From Prinia subflava (taxonomy: Eukaryota > Chordata > Aves > Passeriformes > Cisticolidae): DNA of 64,000 bases. Positions 12,898-27,900 of this stretch are shown here, piece by piece. The stretch spans positions 14,923,098 through 14,987,097 of the forward strand of contig NC_086251.1 of NCBI RefSeq assembly GCF_021018805.1. The letters are read 5' to 3'. The notes under the pieces were generated by a model, which had not been told where the DNA came from, made no database searches, and saw nothing but the letters and a program-made list of their open reading frames with translations. The translations under genes were made by a program, and so were the position numbers. Every line of letters begins with the position of its first letter. The stretch's first letter is position 1.

Positions 12898-15800
12898 ATA
12901 CATGTGTAAGGAATAAATTTGTTCTGGAACACTGATGATTATACCAGACAGCTAGGACTGTTCTGGCTCCAAAGGTGTAATAGGTGAATACCTCTGAGAT
13001 CAAAAAACTGGAGTTTGGTCATATTTCATTTATCTGCAAACAAAATGCAGGCATCTCCCTTCTCTTATAGGGAAATACTGTAAAAAATGACCATAACATG
13101 GGCCTCAGTTAAGAAATCCAATTGCCAAGTCTATAAGTAATATATATGGTAGTAATTCACTACACTACGCATCTCTGCTTCCTTCCTGGGCACTGAAGGT
13201 AACTGGAGAGTTCTGCAGTGAACACAGTGCAGGAACACCATACACTGTTAATAGTTAGCATCTAGAAATTGAAATATTGAAATACGAAACATTTAAGGGT
13301 CTTACCAACTCTCCCTTTGGCAAGACACTTTTTCTGTTCAGTGGAACACTTTTGTACTTAAAAAACCTCAGATCCTTATCAAGAAAAGTTTTGAGAGTTA
13401 CTCAGAATGATTATACCAAAACATTTTAAGTATCTTAAGATTAGATACACTGGATTTAAAGCACTAAAACCAGCACAAACTTATTGACTGATGATAAACA
13501 AAAGCAGCAACAGAAAGTACTGAATATACCCTGTGGGGCATGACTGCCTTACAGGTGTGGATCATTCGTAGAAGGCACTGTGTACAGGAGGGAGCATGAG
13601 GAACAATTATTCACAGAGCAGTCCCACTGTGCATTGTGTACAAGCATAAGTTCAATCATTTGCAGGAGTTTATTCATGAGCAATATGATCAGTTTTGCTA
13701 GTCTCTTTGACCAGCAAGAACTACTACTAAAAAAAAATTCTTGTAGCTTGGCAGATGCCATAAACTGATGGTATTGTGGTGTTTGGGGTATTTTGCATTT
13801 GCACTACCATAATCACATAATTTACTAAATAAACCAAAGATTCCCCAAAATGGACCCCAAAATGCTTATGTAAAATCTCTGCAACAAGAAGTCTTATTAT
13901 CCATTAAGTGGGATGATACCAGCCAACAGCAAGAGAAAACAAAATTAAACATCCATCAGAATGTGCAATTCATCCAAATCTCATACCACAGGCACCTATA
14001 AATATATGAGTCATTGTTATAATGTACAAGGTAATTATATTTCATCACTCATTACCTTGACCCAAGGAGGACCTCTCATCCTCAGATGGAAGATGCAATC
14101 CAGACTTGTATTTCTATGATTAAGGAACCCTGCGAGAAGCACAGCTTACATAAAGCAGCACCCTTAGACTAGCAACTGTGTAGACACAGAAAAAACTCAA
14201 CATCAAAAAGCTGCTGTAGACTGCTTCTTTTACCCACCAGTGTCCTCACACCAAGTATTTCACATTTAAACCCAAGACAAGCAGATAGAATCAAACAGGG
14301 CTCTGCAGGAAGGACACAGTTGGGACAGCTGTTAGTGACAGATCTACCATAACTCACAGACAAGCAAAGAAGGTATTTAGAAGTAGATATTATTTTGCTG
14401 GCTTGTTATTTACTGAAGATACGATCACCCTCAGGGCTGTCCCAGGGCTTGGCAAAGCAGAGATCCTTTTGACAGTTTTTCCTCAGGACTAAATTTTACA
14501 GCTCATTTGATTTTAGCTTCCTGAGCCATGCACCACAAAACTAAACCTAGACCTTCAGAAGTCGCTTCTCTAACCCCACATCAACTCAGTTCAAGTAGAG
14601 AATATATAGTGAGGCCTTGGAGTTTAGGAAGAGCAAATGAATTACTATACTGGATCAACCCACTCCAGTGACAAGTGTTTCACAAGCACATAACAGAAAC
14701 CCTCGCCAGACAGTTACACAATAACCTACAAAGTCTATTTTTAGGGTCCATAAAAGTTTATATCCTTTCAAGAGACTATAGAAATCTTTGTTTGCCTTTT
14801 TTATGTGAATTTGGAAATGCTCAATATTGGCATCCAAACATGAGCCCTGCTATGATGTATTTCCTTCTCCAAAGCATTTGTTATTGTTTTTAATCAAACA
14901 AAAGCTGTCTAGGAATCCAAGGCTCTAATCTGAATTGTTACTGCTTGAACATCTGTTAAAAAATTCTGGCTGCAAAAGTAGAACAGATTCTGGTTTACAT
15001 GGAAAAGTACATAAGTAATAAATATCTGGCAAATCAAGAAAGCACTTTAGGGGATATAACCTAAGATGCAATCATTAAATTGCTTCTTACTCCTGGACTA
15101 TGGAGTCAGAGTAAGAGAAAAAACACAAAATAAACCTTGGTTTGATGGTTACTTTCAATGTTACTGTGCTTAGTAGGCCGCCTCCTGGTTGATTTGCAAA
15201 TCCACACATGCCCCTGGGAGTGGGATCTCAGATCGTTTAGCATCATGGCAGATTTCCAGTTCTTGGCAGGAGGGTTGTTTTTCTCCATGAATCAGCAACT
15301 GTCCATCACACTACAATCTGTGAAGTGAAAAACCCACCTCATCAGCATAAACTAAATGCATGTATGTGTGTGTATACATCACAGAGGACTTTCTGGTCTC
15401 TCTCTCTACAGCCCACAGGTGAGGACTGTCATCTGCACAAGCACATACATGCCTCTGAAAGCCAACCACAAGAGGAAGTGATTTATCTCACCTTCTGCAG
15501 TCCTATAATGCTTTGATAACATATCATCTGCATGGTAAGCCTTTAAATGTTATGGTAAAGAACACAAACAACACCCATGCTGTTTACTGCTTTCTCCTGT
15601 CAATGGGCAACTCCAGAGCCAAGCCCAGTGTGATCAGCTGCAGAACAGCCGCCTGTGCCTGCTGATGGAGAGTAAAGAACATTTTCATTGTCACATAATG
15701 CTTACCAGTAAATGCATTCTAAACACTTCTCAGCAAGGAAAACAAGAGCAAACAAGTTACATTTGAAACATCTTCCTGAAACGTGCTCCAGAATTTTAAC

Positions 15801-16914
15801 AGCTCTCTATAATACAGATGATGCTTCTAAATAATGATAGCAAATGAGACAAATGCTGCCCCAGTAAAGTGAACTTATTCTCAGAAATACTCCGACAAGC
15901 AAATCATGAATTTTGGAGATGTATTACAGAAAAGGATGTACTAAAAATTCCTCATTTTATTCTTTCTGTGTCTGTCTTTTCCTAATACACAAGAGATTGC
16001 AGTATTCCTATTGTATGGCATCGTTATGCTAATATTAAATAACAACAGATTTGCTAGCTGCTCAAAAATGCCATTTTTTGAAGGAGGCAGGGGAAAAAAC
16101 TACTATAATCAGAAATGCACTCTTAAAATTCAGGAATCAGACACTCCCACCCCCTCATGATTCACAGTGTAAACTCCTAGAAAAACGATAACCTGATCCA
16201 CTGGATGAAGCAGTTCAGCAGAATGTCTGGGTCTTCACTGTTTCCTCTGTTTGAATTATATGTCCAGGGCATTGCAAAATTTACCCAAATTACTAACTTT
16301 TTTCCAGAATCTAATCATAATCCCTACACTTCAGGGATATAAATTCACAAATTCAGGCTAAGCATAAATTCTCTCAGTAAACTGGTTTTGTTTCTTGCAG
16401 CATTAATTCGCACATACACTGAAGATCATCGAACACAGAACAGCCAAGTTATCAAACTGCAGCAATGCTGTCGAAAGGAAGGCTTTTTTTTTCATAAATG
16501 CAAACATGTATTTTATTATTAGCTGCATAAGGGTGATCTATGTTTACACAGCTCAGAGCTGGATTTAAAACCAATTTTAACAGCCAACTGTTTCAACTTG
16601 CATGTAAACAAACATACTGCATTTCTTCATTAGCTGGAATTTGCTGCAGTCTGTCAGCCATCTGTACTGTCTTGCATTCTGCTCTCTATTCAGAGCACCA
16701 CTATCAAATGTTGGTGATATAGTATTGCTCTCTTTGGAGACATCATGACTACACTATAAATAGTTTAGAGACATAAACCACTATTTCTAACAGTTGTCTT
16801 AATATCTGCTTTCTCAGAATGCATTAGATTGTTCTCTTTCTCATCCAATTTTGGTTCTCTGTACTTATATTTTTTTTGTGGATATGAAGAAAAAAGATTT
16901 TATTTTGGCTCTCT

Positions 16915-17600
16915 CAGAGGTACAGAGCAAAAACTGCAGCCTGAGCAGGGCTTTATCCAACTTCTGCACCCCCCAAATGCCAGACGCAGAGGCCAGACCC
17001 CAGAACATAACCCTGCAAATATCTGCAGTGCAGTACAAGGGTGACTGCACAGTGCACAAGAGCCAGGCTGTCTTCAAACCAGCTGGTTTAGGTGCTAGAG
17101 CCAGCCTGGAGCACCTGCACAGAGAGGTGAGGGCTGACCCACGCACTCTCTGAAGTCACACCCAACCAAACCCAGCCTGGAATCCTGCCCTGTGCTGGTG
17201 CAGCTCTGTGCTGGAGCTCAGCAGCTCCCAGAGCCCTGCAGAGCCCTGGCCCACTCCAGCCAGCTCAAACATCAGCACACCCCTGGCTCTAGCAGTTGGG
17301 ACCACAGCACAACCCCGTGGGTGCCACTTGTCCCCCAGCCTTTCCCTGCAGTCACAGTGCCTGCAGACACATCCCTGAGCAGCCTTGCAGCCCCTGAGCT
17401 CTGCCTGCCAGAGGCTCTCCTGATGGCAGCACTGCATCCCAGACCCTGGGGCTGGCTGGAGCCTCCCTGAAGCCGTGGTGGCACCACGAGTCCCCTCCAG
17501 CCTGCAGTGACACCCTGGGCTATTGGGCTGCTCCAAACGGCTCCAGCTCTCTCAAGCGATTCCAAGGGGACTGCAGCACAGCTGAGGACACCATCCAGAC
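16915..17600. other. GC-rich, CpG-poor block in the large downstream intron
   Basis: This stretch is visibly richer in G and C than its surroundings (for example 17160-17480) but has few CpG dinucleotides, with CTG, CAG and CCC words predominating. Short internal duplications are present, such as AGAGCCCTGC next to AGAGCCCTGG near 17230-17250. Several overlapping open frames of 90-126 codons on both strands (16851-17153 plus, 17156-17536 minus, 17272-17565 minus) are expected where stop codons are rare. None resembles a known protein. It could be a decayed CpG island, an old retroelement or an ordinary compositional fluctuation. Confidence 0.5.
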
Positions 17601-20600
17601 AGTTCAGCTACTGATCTGAGCAGTGTGCACTACTTTCAAACTTCAGAGGACAGGTGATAGTATCTTTAAAAGAACACAGCTCACTTAAATAAGGGGCTTT
17701 TGTAGGTTGCCAAGTCATCCTCCCTTTTAGGAAGTGAGGAGAACTGGCAGTGAGACAGGAAACCTGAAACACACCTTAAATTCCATTTTCCCCTCTTCTT
17801 GGGACAGCAGAGCACTCGAATATTACTTGCATAACCAGTACCACTTGACAAGTGATGCTACCACAAACCACAAAGCTACTTGATATCCATGTTAGTTTTT
17901 CAAAGTGAAAGCTGCCTTTTCAAATATGGCTTTATAGTTCACCCAGTGGATGAGTTTAAAACTTTTCAGGAAGAACTTCATGCTTTGCCTTCAAGTTGAC
18001 TCCCAGACTTACATCATACTTCTGATTTCAGACCTGCAGTGCTATAAACCCACCTTCTTCCAACAGAACAAATTTGCTGCCCTCCAAGAACAGACTCATG
18101 GCACATTCGTGCAACACCAACAGAGCTGTCCCTGATCAGAGGTGTCAGAACTCTGAAAGCTGATTTTGGTGGTAAAATTACCAAGAAGTGAACATGCCTT
18201 ATTCTGAGAGGTGAATTTCAGCTTCAAATCTCTGTTTCTGGCTGAGGAAAGTGTGGTGAAACACTATCTAATTTTATTATCCTGTCAGCCATATCTAAAG
18301 GAGAGCAGGACTCACTGATAATCAAACCATGAGAGTGAAATTTTGCTATCCACTCCTCCCTGATTAAAACAGACTAAAACTTAACCTGTAACTCAGCAGA
18401 AAAATTCTTAAAGTTTTTAACCCTCTGGATAAGTTTGAGGGGTTTTTTTGGTTTTTTTTTTTACAGCCTAATCAATTTACCACTGGAAATCTCTTCCCAG
18501 CTTGTGCCTCTTTTTCTGGAACAGAAGCAACAAAAATGCCTACACCCTTGTGTCCAGATCATTTTCAGCAGACTTTTTTGTGTAGAATTAAACAAGGCAA
18601 GTTGCAGGCGTGAAAGCAAGCTGCCAGAGAGGCTCACAGCCACAGAATGCTCCTACAGAGCTGCAGTACCACTGTTACAACATGAGCAAAATAAATCCTG
18701 ACATGCAATCATTTAGGGGGACAGGATACAAAAGAATCCCTCCTTCTCCTTCAATGCCTACCCTTATCAAGCAGCACATTCAAAGTAGCGGCGGGGGGGT
18801 AAGAAAATACAGGTCTGTTTCCTTCAGGTCTGTTTGTTCCCTTCTGTGACTGAAAGAATGAAAAAATGCAGTACCACTGTCAAAATTTTCCAGCTCTATT
18901 TTGGCACATCGTCTCTCAAAACCAGCCTGATCTAAAAATTTCAAGCATGTTTAACTCAAGAGCCCTTGACAACATCTAATGCACAGGCTATTTATCATAA
19001 ATTGAGGTGCTTATTTTTGGACTTCACCTTGAAACGACAAAGAATGTCTGTTTTATCAGTACCAGAAAAGTTTATAAATACTGCCTCATGTATCAATATT
19101 ACATGTTTCAATGGTATTCTACATATACTACAGAAATATCCACAACTCTGCAAAATTCATTCAGCATTAAAGATGTGCATTTTTTGAACCCAATGTGAAA
19201 TCAGATCATGTTGGGAACCACTATAACTTGCCCTCTCTACAATGAACAATGACTGGATTTAGCAGTTTTAAGTAACTAGTGTGATTTCTAATGTACTTTA
19301 ATATGTGGGGAGGAAAAAAGGTAACTTTTAAATTTTCCTCCTTTGCCCATTCCACAATTCTGACAAACACACGATACCACTAACTGCAATAACAACCCTC
19401 TGGAGCTTCACAACTACAGAGAATTCTGAAAAATCTGCAAGCCTGCAAGAGACACCCATTGTAGTGCTAAGTTTTATGTATGAAAAAGCAGAAATTTCAC
19501 ACTTTATCACTTGCCCCAAATGTTGCTTTTATACAGAAATTCAAATTAATAGGTATCACAGGGGATTATAGGTTCAACGGCAAGCTGCATTCAGAACAGC
19601 CTTTCTACAGTCTTTGCCTTTTAACCATCCCAAACTTTTCCAAGCACTTTAAACAATCTCAGTCCACTATAGTATCCTTTCAATGCCTTCAACTAAATTG
19701 ATAAGGCACCTTTCCAGCTACATGTATGGGATGTATCACTTCGGTGATGCTCAGATTTCTGACTTCAGAGCATGCAACGCCAGCAGCCACCATCTCTGCC
19801 AACAGCACTGAAGGAATCAACAACTTGGACTGTCCACACGTGGAAGTGGTGCTGACATTCCAGGAAAGCCTCCAATACAGCAGGCTCCCAATCAAACCCA
19901 CGGGGTGGTGTCTTCACTAGCAGTGAGCCACCCACCACAATACTTTGCCACTTGCTCTGTACACAGATCAGACCCTTCCCCTCCCCAGACATGTTTCAAA
20001 CAAAACAGATTTGCAGAAGGTACCCAAGTAACCCCGCAAAAGGGCTTTACCTGCCATGAAAAATTATCAGGTGGTCTTCCACTCCTTATTCTCCTCTGCA
20101 AGGGGCAACTACTAGGAAGTAAGTATCAGCTATTCACCATGAATTAAACCTTGAAAAGCCAAGGCAGCCTGCAGCAAAAAACTGGTGCTTTAGGTGATTT
20201 CCAAATATACAGCTCTTCAAACCCCAGTGATTTTATCAGGCCAAAATCAGACCCACAAGCAACATGGTCTGTAAGAACAGTAGCTTTGCTGCTCTTGCAA
20301 AGAATTGAAAAGGTTCCCTGTTGCTGTCTTGCAGATCTCAGAAAAATAAAGCCTTGGACTATGTGCTGTCTTCCCACAAAATTCATTGTGAGGCCTTGAA
20401 TTCAAACCTAAAGTAGAAAGTCCAGGTATATGTAGAAAATAAACAAATGAAAAACAAAAGCCTTATTTCTAGTGCAGTTATTTGTGGATAAAGCTGACTT
20501 AACATGTCAGGAATAATTGAGGTGAAAAAGTTAGCTTTGTGCTTAAAGGTTCACATACCGCTGTGAGAAAGAAGAAAAATAAAGGGAACTTCTTCAGACA

Positions 20601-21707
20601 AGCCAAGATCCTTAAAAAGAACTGCAGACAGCATACATGATTCTAGATGACTAATACTGCAACTCAGAAGAAACACTCAAATAAAAAAGATTCTCATGAA
20701 TCAGGACAGTCTTTTTCAAGAAACATTTTAATGATGACAAAGTCACATCTGTGTCACCTCTAAGCTCCTCCGTCTCATTTTCTGTTTACCCTTGCAGAAG
20801 AACACAACATTGCAGACATCAGGTTTTTTAATTTTCCGAAGAGCAGAGCCTGTTTTTAGTGAACTAATTTCAATAGCCTATCTGTCACACAGCCTGTGCA
20901 TCTATTGCTACTCAAAAGAAAACAGAGGACAGTGAGAAGGACACAGAGTTAGACTTTGTCCTATAAATTTAGAGCAAAACCGTCAGCATAAACCAATTCA
21001 ACTTAATTTTATATGACCAAAGAGCAATTTATGCTAGAAGACAGCACATAACTAGAGAAACTGCAGAATAAACCCTGAAAATCAAAATGATCATTTTAAA
21101 CCTCCAGATCAAGGGCTCTGATTCTCAGTACATGGATAGTTAAACTGCAGAGTAGCTTTTCAACTCATTTTCTACTTTGCAAACTTTGGAGTTCAAGGAA
21201 AATAAGAACAAAGAGGAGAGGACAGCTAATTTTAGTGTTTCTGGGCTAAAACAAAATAACAACAAAGAACTACTGAACCATGAAGCAGTTTTTCCAAGCT
21301 GCTATTTCAGTTAGTCTTTCTTTTCCCAAGCCAGTGCTGGAAAGAAGATGCCAGCTTCTACCCTATCAGAGTAATACAAGCACCTTATTTTATGCACAGG
21401 GGCACATTGAGAGCTCTGAACTGCTTGCATAATGCTTCCATACATTTTGCTGCACCCAAAATGTGTATTATAGCTGACAGGAAAAAAACAGCATGATTTC
21501 TTCAATTTCCTTCTCTCTCACTGGTTGCCCCCAGTAAGAAGCATCGCTTCTGCAAACTGAACTTGAGTCCTGCTATTACATTTTAACAACTACCCTGAAA
21601 ACTCATCTCTCTGACAGCTTATTATTACAGCACTGGACTGAAGCTTCATAATTCTCAGTCTTGAGCATGCGTGGAAACAGTTTTGAGGACAAAACCAAGA
21701 CCTTAGG

Positions 21708-21990
21708 ATCACAGGATTAACCAGGGTTCAGTCCAACCTCCTGCTCCCAAGCAAATCAGCCATGAGATCTTTTCCATTCCATAAGGCTCACATGGCACAG
21801 CCTCCCCAGGCAGTCTGTTCCTCTGCTTGATTGTCCTCGTGGTGGAAAAGGTTTTCCTTACATTAAGTTCGAACCTCGTGTTTCTATTTGTGTCTTTTGT
21901 TTCTCCAAGTTCATCTTCTGGATGAACCTCCTTGTAAGTACTGGCAGGCTGCTGCTCTGTACCCTTGAAACTTTCTCTTCCCCCTGCTGA
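21708..21990 (-). mobile_element. Old, diverged CR1 LINE 3' remnant
   Basis: Read on the plus strand, the stretch starts AGGATCACAGGATTAACCAG and continues with GTCCAACCTCCTGCTCC. It then runs through CCATTCCATAAGGCTCACAT, CAGCCTCCCCAGGCAGTCTG and GTGGAAAAGGTTTTCCTTAC, ending near CCCTGCTGAAC. This is the reverse complement of a CR1 3' untranslated region, heavily mutated and with small indels. Edges are approximate. It is in the same orientation as SERGEF. No terminal repeat or target duplication can be seen. Confidence 0.75.
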
Positions 21991-24900
21991 ACAAACCTAT
22001 AAGATTTTCATCCATCAGTTTCAGTTAAGAGTAAACAAGGTACTGAAACAGTTACCTCCTCAAAACAACCCCCAGACTTCAGGTCTTAAAAAAAATATGT
22101 GATCTTCAAAGAAACTGTAATCATCTAACAAGAATGGACTTTTGAACTCTGATTTTTCTAAGGAAAGTTCCCTTCCTGCAAGTATTTACTCAGAACAACC
22201 CATCTTATGTTTTCAGTATCATCAATACTACTCTAGGGCTGAACAAGTCTCCTACAATGTAAGGATGAATGGATTGGTTTCAGTCACTATTTCAAAATAA
22301 AGCAAACTTAGAACAGAGGTTGAACACTGAAATTTCTCACCTGAGTAGCAAATTACTGCAATAAATTTGGGCAACCAAACAGAAAGTTAGAACAGAAAAT
22401 GCTGTGCTGCCTTCATACACAGCAGCATTAAAACATATTGGGTTAGGTTTATAATATTACTGTTACAGTTCACTCTTCTCTAAGGATCTATGTGCTATTA
22501 CTCTGCAAACCTTCACAAGAATAAATTATGCTTTCCAAGCATTAAAAACACATTAACATGACATAGGGCATGGAAAATTCAAACTTCAAATACTTACTGA
22601 ATCCAATAGATCATAAACCAAATCAGTATTAGAAAAAAGAAGAGGGTTACATTAACTAAAATAAAGCTCTCTGAAATAATTAAGTGATTTTTCAGCCACT
22701 GTGATAACACATATTCCAATGGCTTAGATATCAGTGAAAGAGTAATTTAGTCACAATTTCACTTTTAGTCATTTACTGGAACTCATAACCCTCTGGCCCA
22801 ATTCCAGAAGATTTCTCAAATCCAATATAAGAAAATTTCAAGTCAGTCTGAGCAGCCTATACCATGCCACATGAACTTTAAGCAGCCATGAGCCATACAG
22901 CAGCACATTTTAAAACTGTCTTCATTTTTCAGTGCTCCTCAATTTCATTAAAGAAAAACACAGAGTTGACAACAAACATTAACTTCTTCACCATTTCACT
23001 GATCATGTTATTAGCCAATTCATTCACTTGTCCCCCACAAGAGACAAAGTCAGTGAGTTTATTCTTGCTCATAAATAAATATTTAATTTCTTAAAAACAT
23101 TTGCGTGGTATTAAAATCTGTTATACATAATCATCTCCAGCTTTACCTTACTTCTCAAATCAGTTAAGCATTCTCTGTATAGCTGCATGTAAAACTGAAT
23201 GTTTGTCAAATGACAACTAGAATATTGTTATCCAAAAACATTTTAGAAACTCAGTTGAAGTTACAACAGTACTGTAAAGCTAAATTAAAAACGTGAGTTT
23301 TTTTAATATAGACAACATGAGGCTGCAGTCTTGCTGTTTCACTTGGTATTAGAACCTGAAATTTCATGTTTTCAGGATTTCTTGAAAACAAGCTTTCGAT
23401 ACACTTCTTTTTTAAAATCATCACCGTTACCACAAGCCTTTCAAGGAAAAGTGGCCTTAACACCATACTCAGCTTCTCACAGTCAATCACTGTCATTACT
23501 ACCCTAAATGAATCTCAGGTACCTTTTATACCATTAGTTTTTATGACAGACACCAGAAACTGAGCAATCTTAAGGCTTTACAATCTGGTGGGCAACTCCT
23601 CCGGATACTTCAGAGCTCCCTTGACTTGAGTGCACCTCTCTGTATCAACACTGGACTTGACCCAGGAACTCCTGCTGCATTTTGGGTCTCCTGTCAAGAG
23701 TTCTAGAGAGCTGAGTGTTGTCTGCAAAAGAATATCAATGGGTTCTACACAAGAGATTTACTATGATGAGTTATACTGCACATAGGAATGCTGGCTGGCT
23801 TTCACCTTGTGCCTTTCATTCCCCTCTGTCCATCAGAATTCCAAGTGCTCTGTTTAACCATGTGGGTTTTACCCTTTTCCTTTTGCAGCTGTTTTCCTAA
23901 GATAAGCTCTGAAGTGTGTTGCTGTTCTGAGCCAGCTCACCTGCAAAGATTGTTTGAGAACCCTGCCCACTGGGACATGACTCAGAGCAGAAGACAGGTA
24001 CACAATGCTTTCTGATTTTAGCATGGCAATGAGACAAGAGCAGCAGTACAAACAGTACTTTGAACCTTCTAGATGGGAAGATGCAGTTGGGCTTACGCAC
24101 ACTCAGCTGACAAAATAATTTTGTGGTCATGTAAATCCACTGGTGCATTCCTCCTGCTCCCTCAGGGTCAGGAAGTTTGCCTTGTTATGAGTGGCAGTGT
24201 ACTGGTCTTCAAGTCTTCACACATCTCCAACCAGTAATGGCAAGTTTGAAGTGTCTTACAAAGATAGAGAGACAGGAGAGAAACATTTGGGAGGTTTTCT
24301 ACATGTAGCAGTGCTCATGTTTTGAGAAAGAGGTGGAGAATATAACTATTGACCACTAAGTCTTATTAATTTCAGCAACTCTGGTAGCAGAATCTGCCAG
24401 GGAAGGATGGGGGAAATGTGCTGCTACATAGCCAGAGCAAGAAAAAGACTATTTAAGGATCAGGCAGGTCAGCTCTAAAACTCAGCTGAGAAGTTTGACA
24501 CTGATCCAGGGGAAATAAAAGTGCTACCACATCTCACCTCAAGGTACTGCCGTGAGCTGAAAAAAGGATGAGTAAGAAGCCATACCTTCAGGCTTCTACA
24601 GTACAGAAGTGTCTTCTTTCCAAAAGCAGGAGAATTTATAGTATATAGTGTCCTGGAGACAGTGACTGGCAGGCCTGAACGCTATCTCCCTGAAGGTCCA
24701 AACTCATGGTAGACCTTGGAGAGCTTTCAAACGCCAAGGACACCTGCTTAGAGCCACATAAACTTTGGAGAAAGTATTTTCTCTAAGAAAAAATGCACTG
24801 AAGTGTCCAAAAGTTTATGGCCAAACAGATATTTTCAAAAGAGGTAATAAAGCTGTCCCTGCAGACCGTCCCTCCCAGGTGCAGGTGCAGCACTATGACA

Positions 24901-27900
24901 GATGTGGACAGTGTGACGGGCTTGTTTAGGTGTGCAGCTCTGCCTTCCCAGCAGGCACGCCAGATGGCTCTCAGTAGGTGTACACAACAACAACTCTCTT
25001 GGGCAAGAGAGCAAGGGAAAAAAAACAGAGCAAAAAGCACAGCAGCAAAATACCTCACAAGGAAGCTCCAGCTAAGGCCTGTGTAATGATTGTGGACCTG
25101 CATGAGAGATGTTTGTCAAACAAATTACAAGTGAAAGCAAATTACCTGAAGTGTTGGGAGGTACAGCCTGGACAAATGCAAAAACCACAGCTTTTCTAAT
25201 ACCAGCTCTCCAAAATAGAAGTAATCCTCTTCAATTATATCTAGGTGTATGTAAATTACATGTGACAACACAAACATTTCTTACATCTCTGTCTTACCAC
25301 GAAGTGAATTAAAAATTACTAAGTGAATGACATTAAAATGGCCTAATTGAGGAACTAAGCTAGAATTCAGAGTCACTTCTGCTAGCTCAAACATGAAATT
25401 AACTTAGCATCATTGTTCCAAGTGTTTTAATGTTTTTGATTCCTCTTCCCAGCATCAGCCAACTGAATAAGTGAGTTAGGTGGAATACAAATATTAGTAT
25501 TATTTGGTATATTAAAATTCTCTCTCAATAAATGCATAAGCATACAATGCAAGTGCATCACAATCATATTTATCTAGCATGAATAAAAGTTTTTTTGGAC
25601 TTTGCTCCTGATTCCTCAAACTATCAAAACAGAGTGCTTAGCTCCATAATGACCAAAGAAGAGAACGTTTCTCTTGCAAACACAGGACTCAAAAGAGAAA
25701 GCAGATGCAGTCTTACTGGAAGAGATGGAAGAAATGCAAGAGATGTTTTTGAAGCATGTTACCTGTTGCCAAAAAGATAATAAACAGGAGTATAATTTGA
25801 AATCCCTGTAGGAGCACAGGTTATCTAACAGAAGTTGTTAGTAAGTAAAGAAAAAGAGGGAGAGTACAGGCAAAAAAAGGGCAACCTGGAATGTCTATTT
25901 AATTTCAGCAAAGGTACATCAGTAGTCCCTCACATATTTACCATTACTAAATTTGAAGTCCTCTGATAAAATGACTTTATTAGAATTCTCTCTGGCATGG
26001 CATGCTGAGCATGAATGCAACATAAGTGAATAAATAGTCCTTTCTCACTGGCTTTCTGCCAATCTGAATGCAAAACAGAGTCCTCAGACACAACAGCAGC
26101 CATCCTTGAAGACCGTGAATACCAGCAGTGCACTCCTGACTCATTTGGCACAAGACATTGTAGACATCTCCATGTACCATGGAGAAAAGCAACACAGGAC
26201 ACTACTCTGCCCTCATTTGTTAAAGAGATGTGGATGGGGCACGTTATCTCTCAAACATGAAAGACTAACACCACATCAAATCCTATTTCATATTTCTGAA
26301 CAGCTTGTCAAAGAAGTTAAAACATTTGTATCTTAAGATTATTAAATACCATCACTGTAATTCACAAATACTATCTTAATCTTTCTAAGTAAAAAGACAC
26401 AAGCATTTTGCTTTTCATGCTCCTCCAAGCAGTCTGCATTTCAGACTTGCTGTGGCAAGGAAAACCAGAGACAGCAAATTAATCCTGTAAGACTTCATGC
26501 AAACAGATGAACCAAGAGAGAGCCTTCTATTACTCTGTTCCAAGTACTTTCTCATTTTCACAAGTTGCAAATCTCAACATTATGTTTTGTTTAGAAGCTA
26601 ATGTCTAACATAAACTGAACCAAAAAAAAAAAAAAAAAAAAAAAAAAGCCAATTATACAACTGACCATGTAGATGTACTTCTACAAGTGTCCACATTTTT
26701 CTTAGCCCCAATTCTGTGTGGCAGAGGTCCCAGATAGAAATACTGAGTAGAATCAGCAGTATCAAAGAGGAAGAAGTGATAGGTATATGCAGTAAAACTT
26801 TAAAGTGACTATCATCACAGATTTCCATTATCTCATTTGTGTAAGGTTACTTAGTAGAGTAATCATGAAATAATGTCTTGTATTCTTTTAAAACAGAATT
26901 AGGAATCAAAGCACAACAGGTGCCATGAAACAGCAAAAAGAAGGTTGTGAATTTTTGGTTTCTGAAGACTGACAACATCCCCTCCCACAACCTGTGACTT
27001 GCATTCCCAGTGAAAACATTAGATTCACTGTGAAGCGAAAAAAATCAATCTGTGTGTTCTAAAGAACCTGGCATGCACTTTGAAAGTAATCCTTTCAGAC
27101 ATGGAAAATCCAAATTTTCAAAAGACAAGCTGACACCTACTAGCTCAAGATAAGATCACTGGTAATAAAACTTAGGCTCTCAAATACCTCTATTCCCAGC
27201 ACTGATAAGAATTGTTTTAATAAACGTCCTCCTTGCCCAACAATCCACTGAAAAAGATGCAACAAAGGGTAGGATCAAACAGAGGCTTCAGACTTGAATC
27301 AGTTCTTCATACATGTACTCAAGACAGATCAGCAAAGGTGAGAAGATTGCCTTTTGCCAGCTGCTCCAAAGGAAAGATGTTGAGACATTTGCCTCACAAA
27401 TTCACAGCAGAGCCCCTTATATATACACCTGTATATTGAATTGAGCAAAGTGGTCAAAAAGCAACCAATGATACAGTGGGAACTTTAAACAAGCTGCAAG
27501 CAGCCAAATTGGAAAGTTACTGCAATGCTTCCTAGACTTCAATGCAGGAAACTTTTCCACCACTTCTACCTTTGAGGCAGCCCCACAGCACCTTCCCCAG
27601 CGATGACCACAATGCTGAACTGCAGACTGGACCGGACCTTCACAGAGATGATTTTGCAGAGCTTTAATGTGTGACAATCACAGATGAAGATTCAAGATAA
27701 CACCTCTGCTCTCCAGCAAACACATTCATTTCACTTGTGTTTCTCACCCAACGAGTTTCAAGGCATTCTGAAAGCAACTACAGGGCATTGCTGATGTGCT
27801 GAACTCACCACCACAGCTACAACAGCCGAGCCTAAAATACTGTATTCCCCCCAAGAGAAGGCTAATGGCAGGACTTGCAGGCTCCCATCATGCCACAAAC

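Larger units (their letters stand above)
9769..21707. other. Intronic sequence, no gene recognised
   Basis: This is AT-rich unique-looking DNA between two CR1 copies. It contains the 29-bp tandem duplication at 12.85 kb, a short GAAA repeat at 12.06 kb and the GC-rich block at 16.9-17.6 kb. I see no exon-like match to the SERGEF C-terminus on the minus strand. Confidence 0.6.

Noticed and set aside
17156..17565. Overlapping open frames of 92-126 codons on both strands
   Set aside because: They are explained by the GC-rich composition of this block, where stop codons are rare. Openness on both strands at once argues against coding.
26575..26647. Processed pseudogene ending in the 26-nt poly(A) run
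   Set aside because: No gene-like sequence, polyadenylation signal at the right distance or flanking duplication could be identified next to the run.
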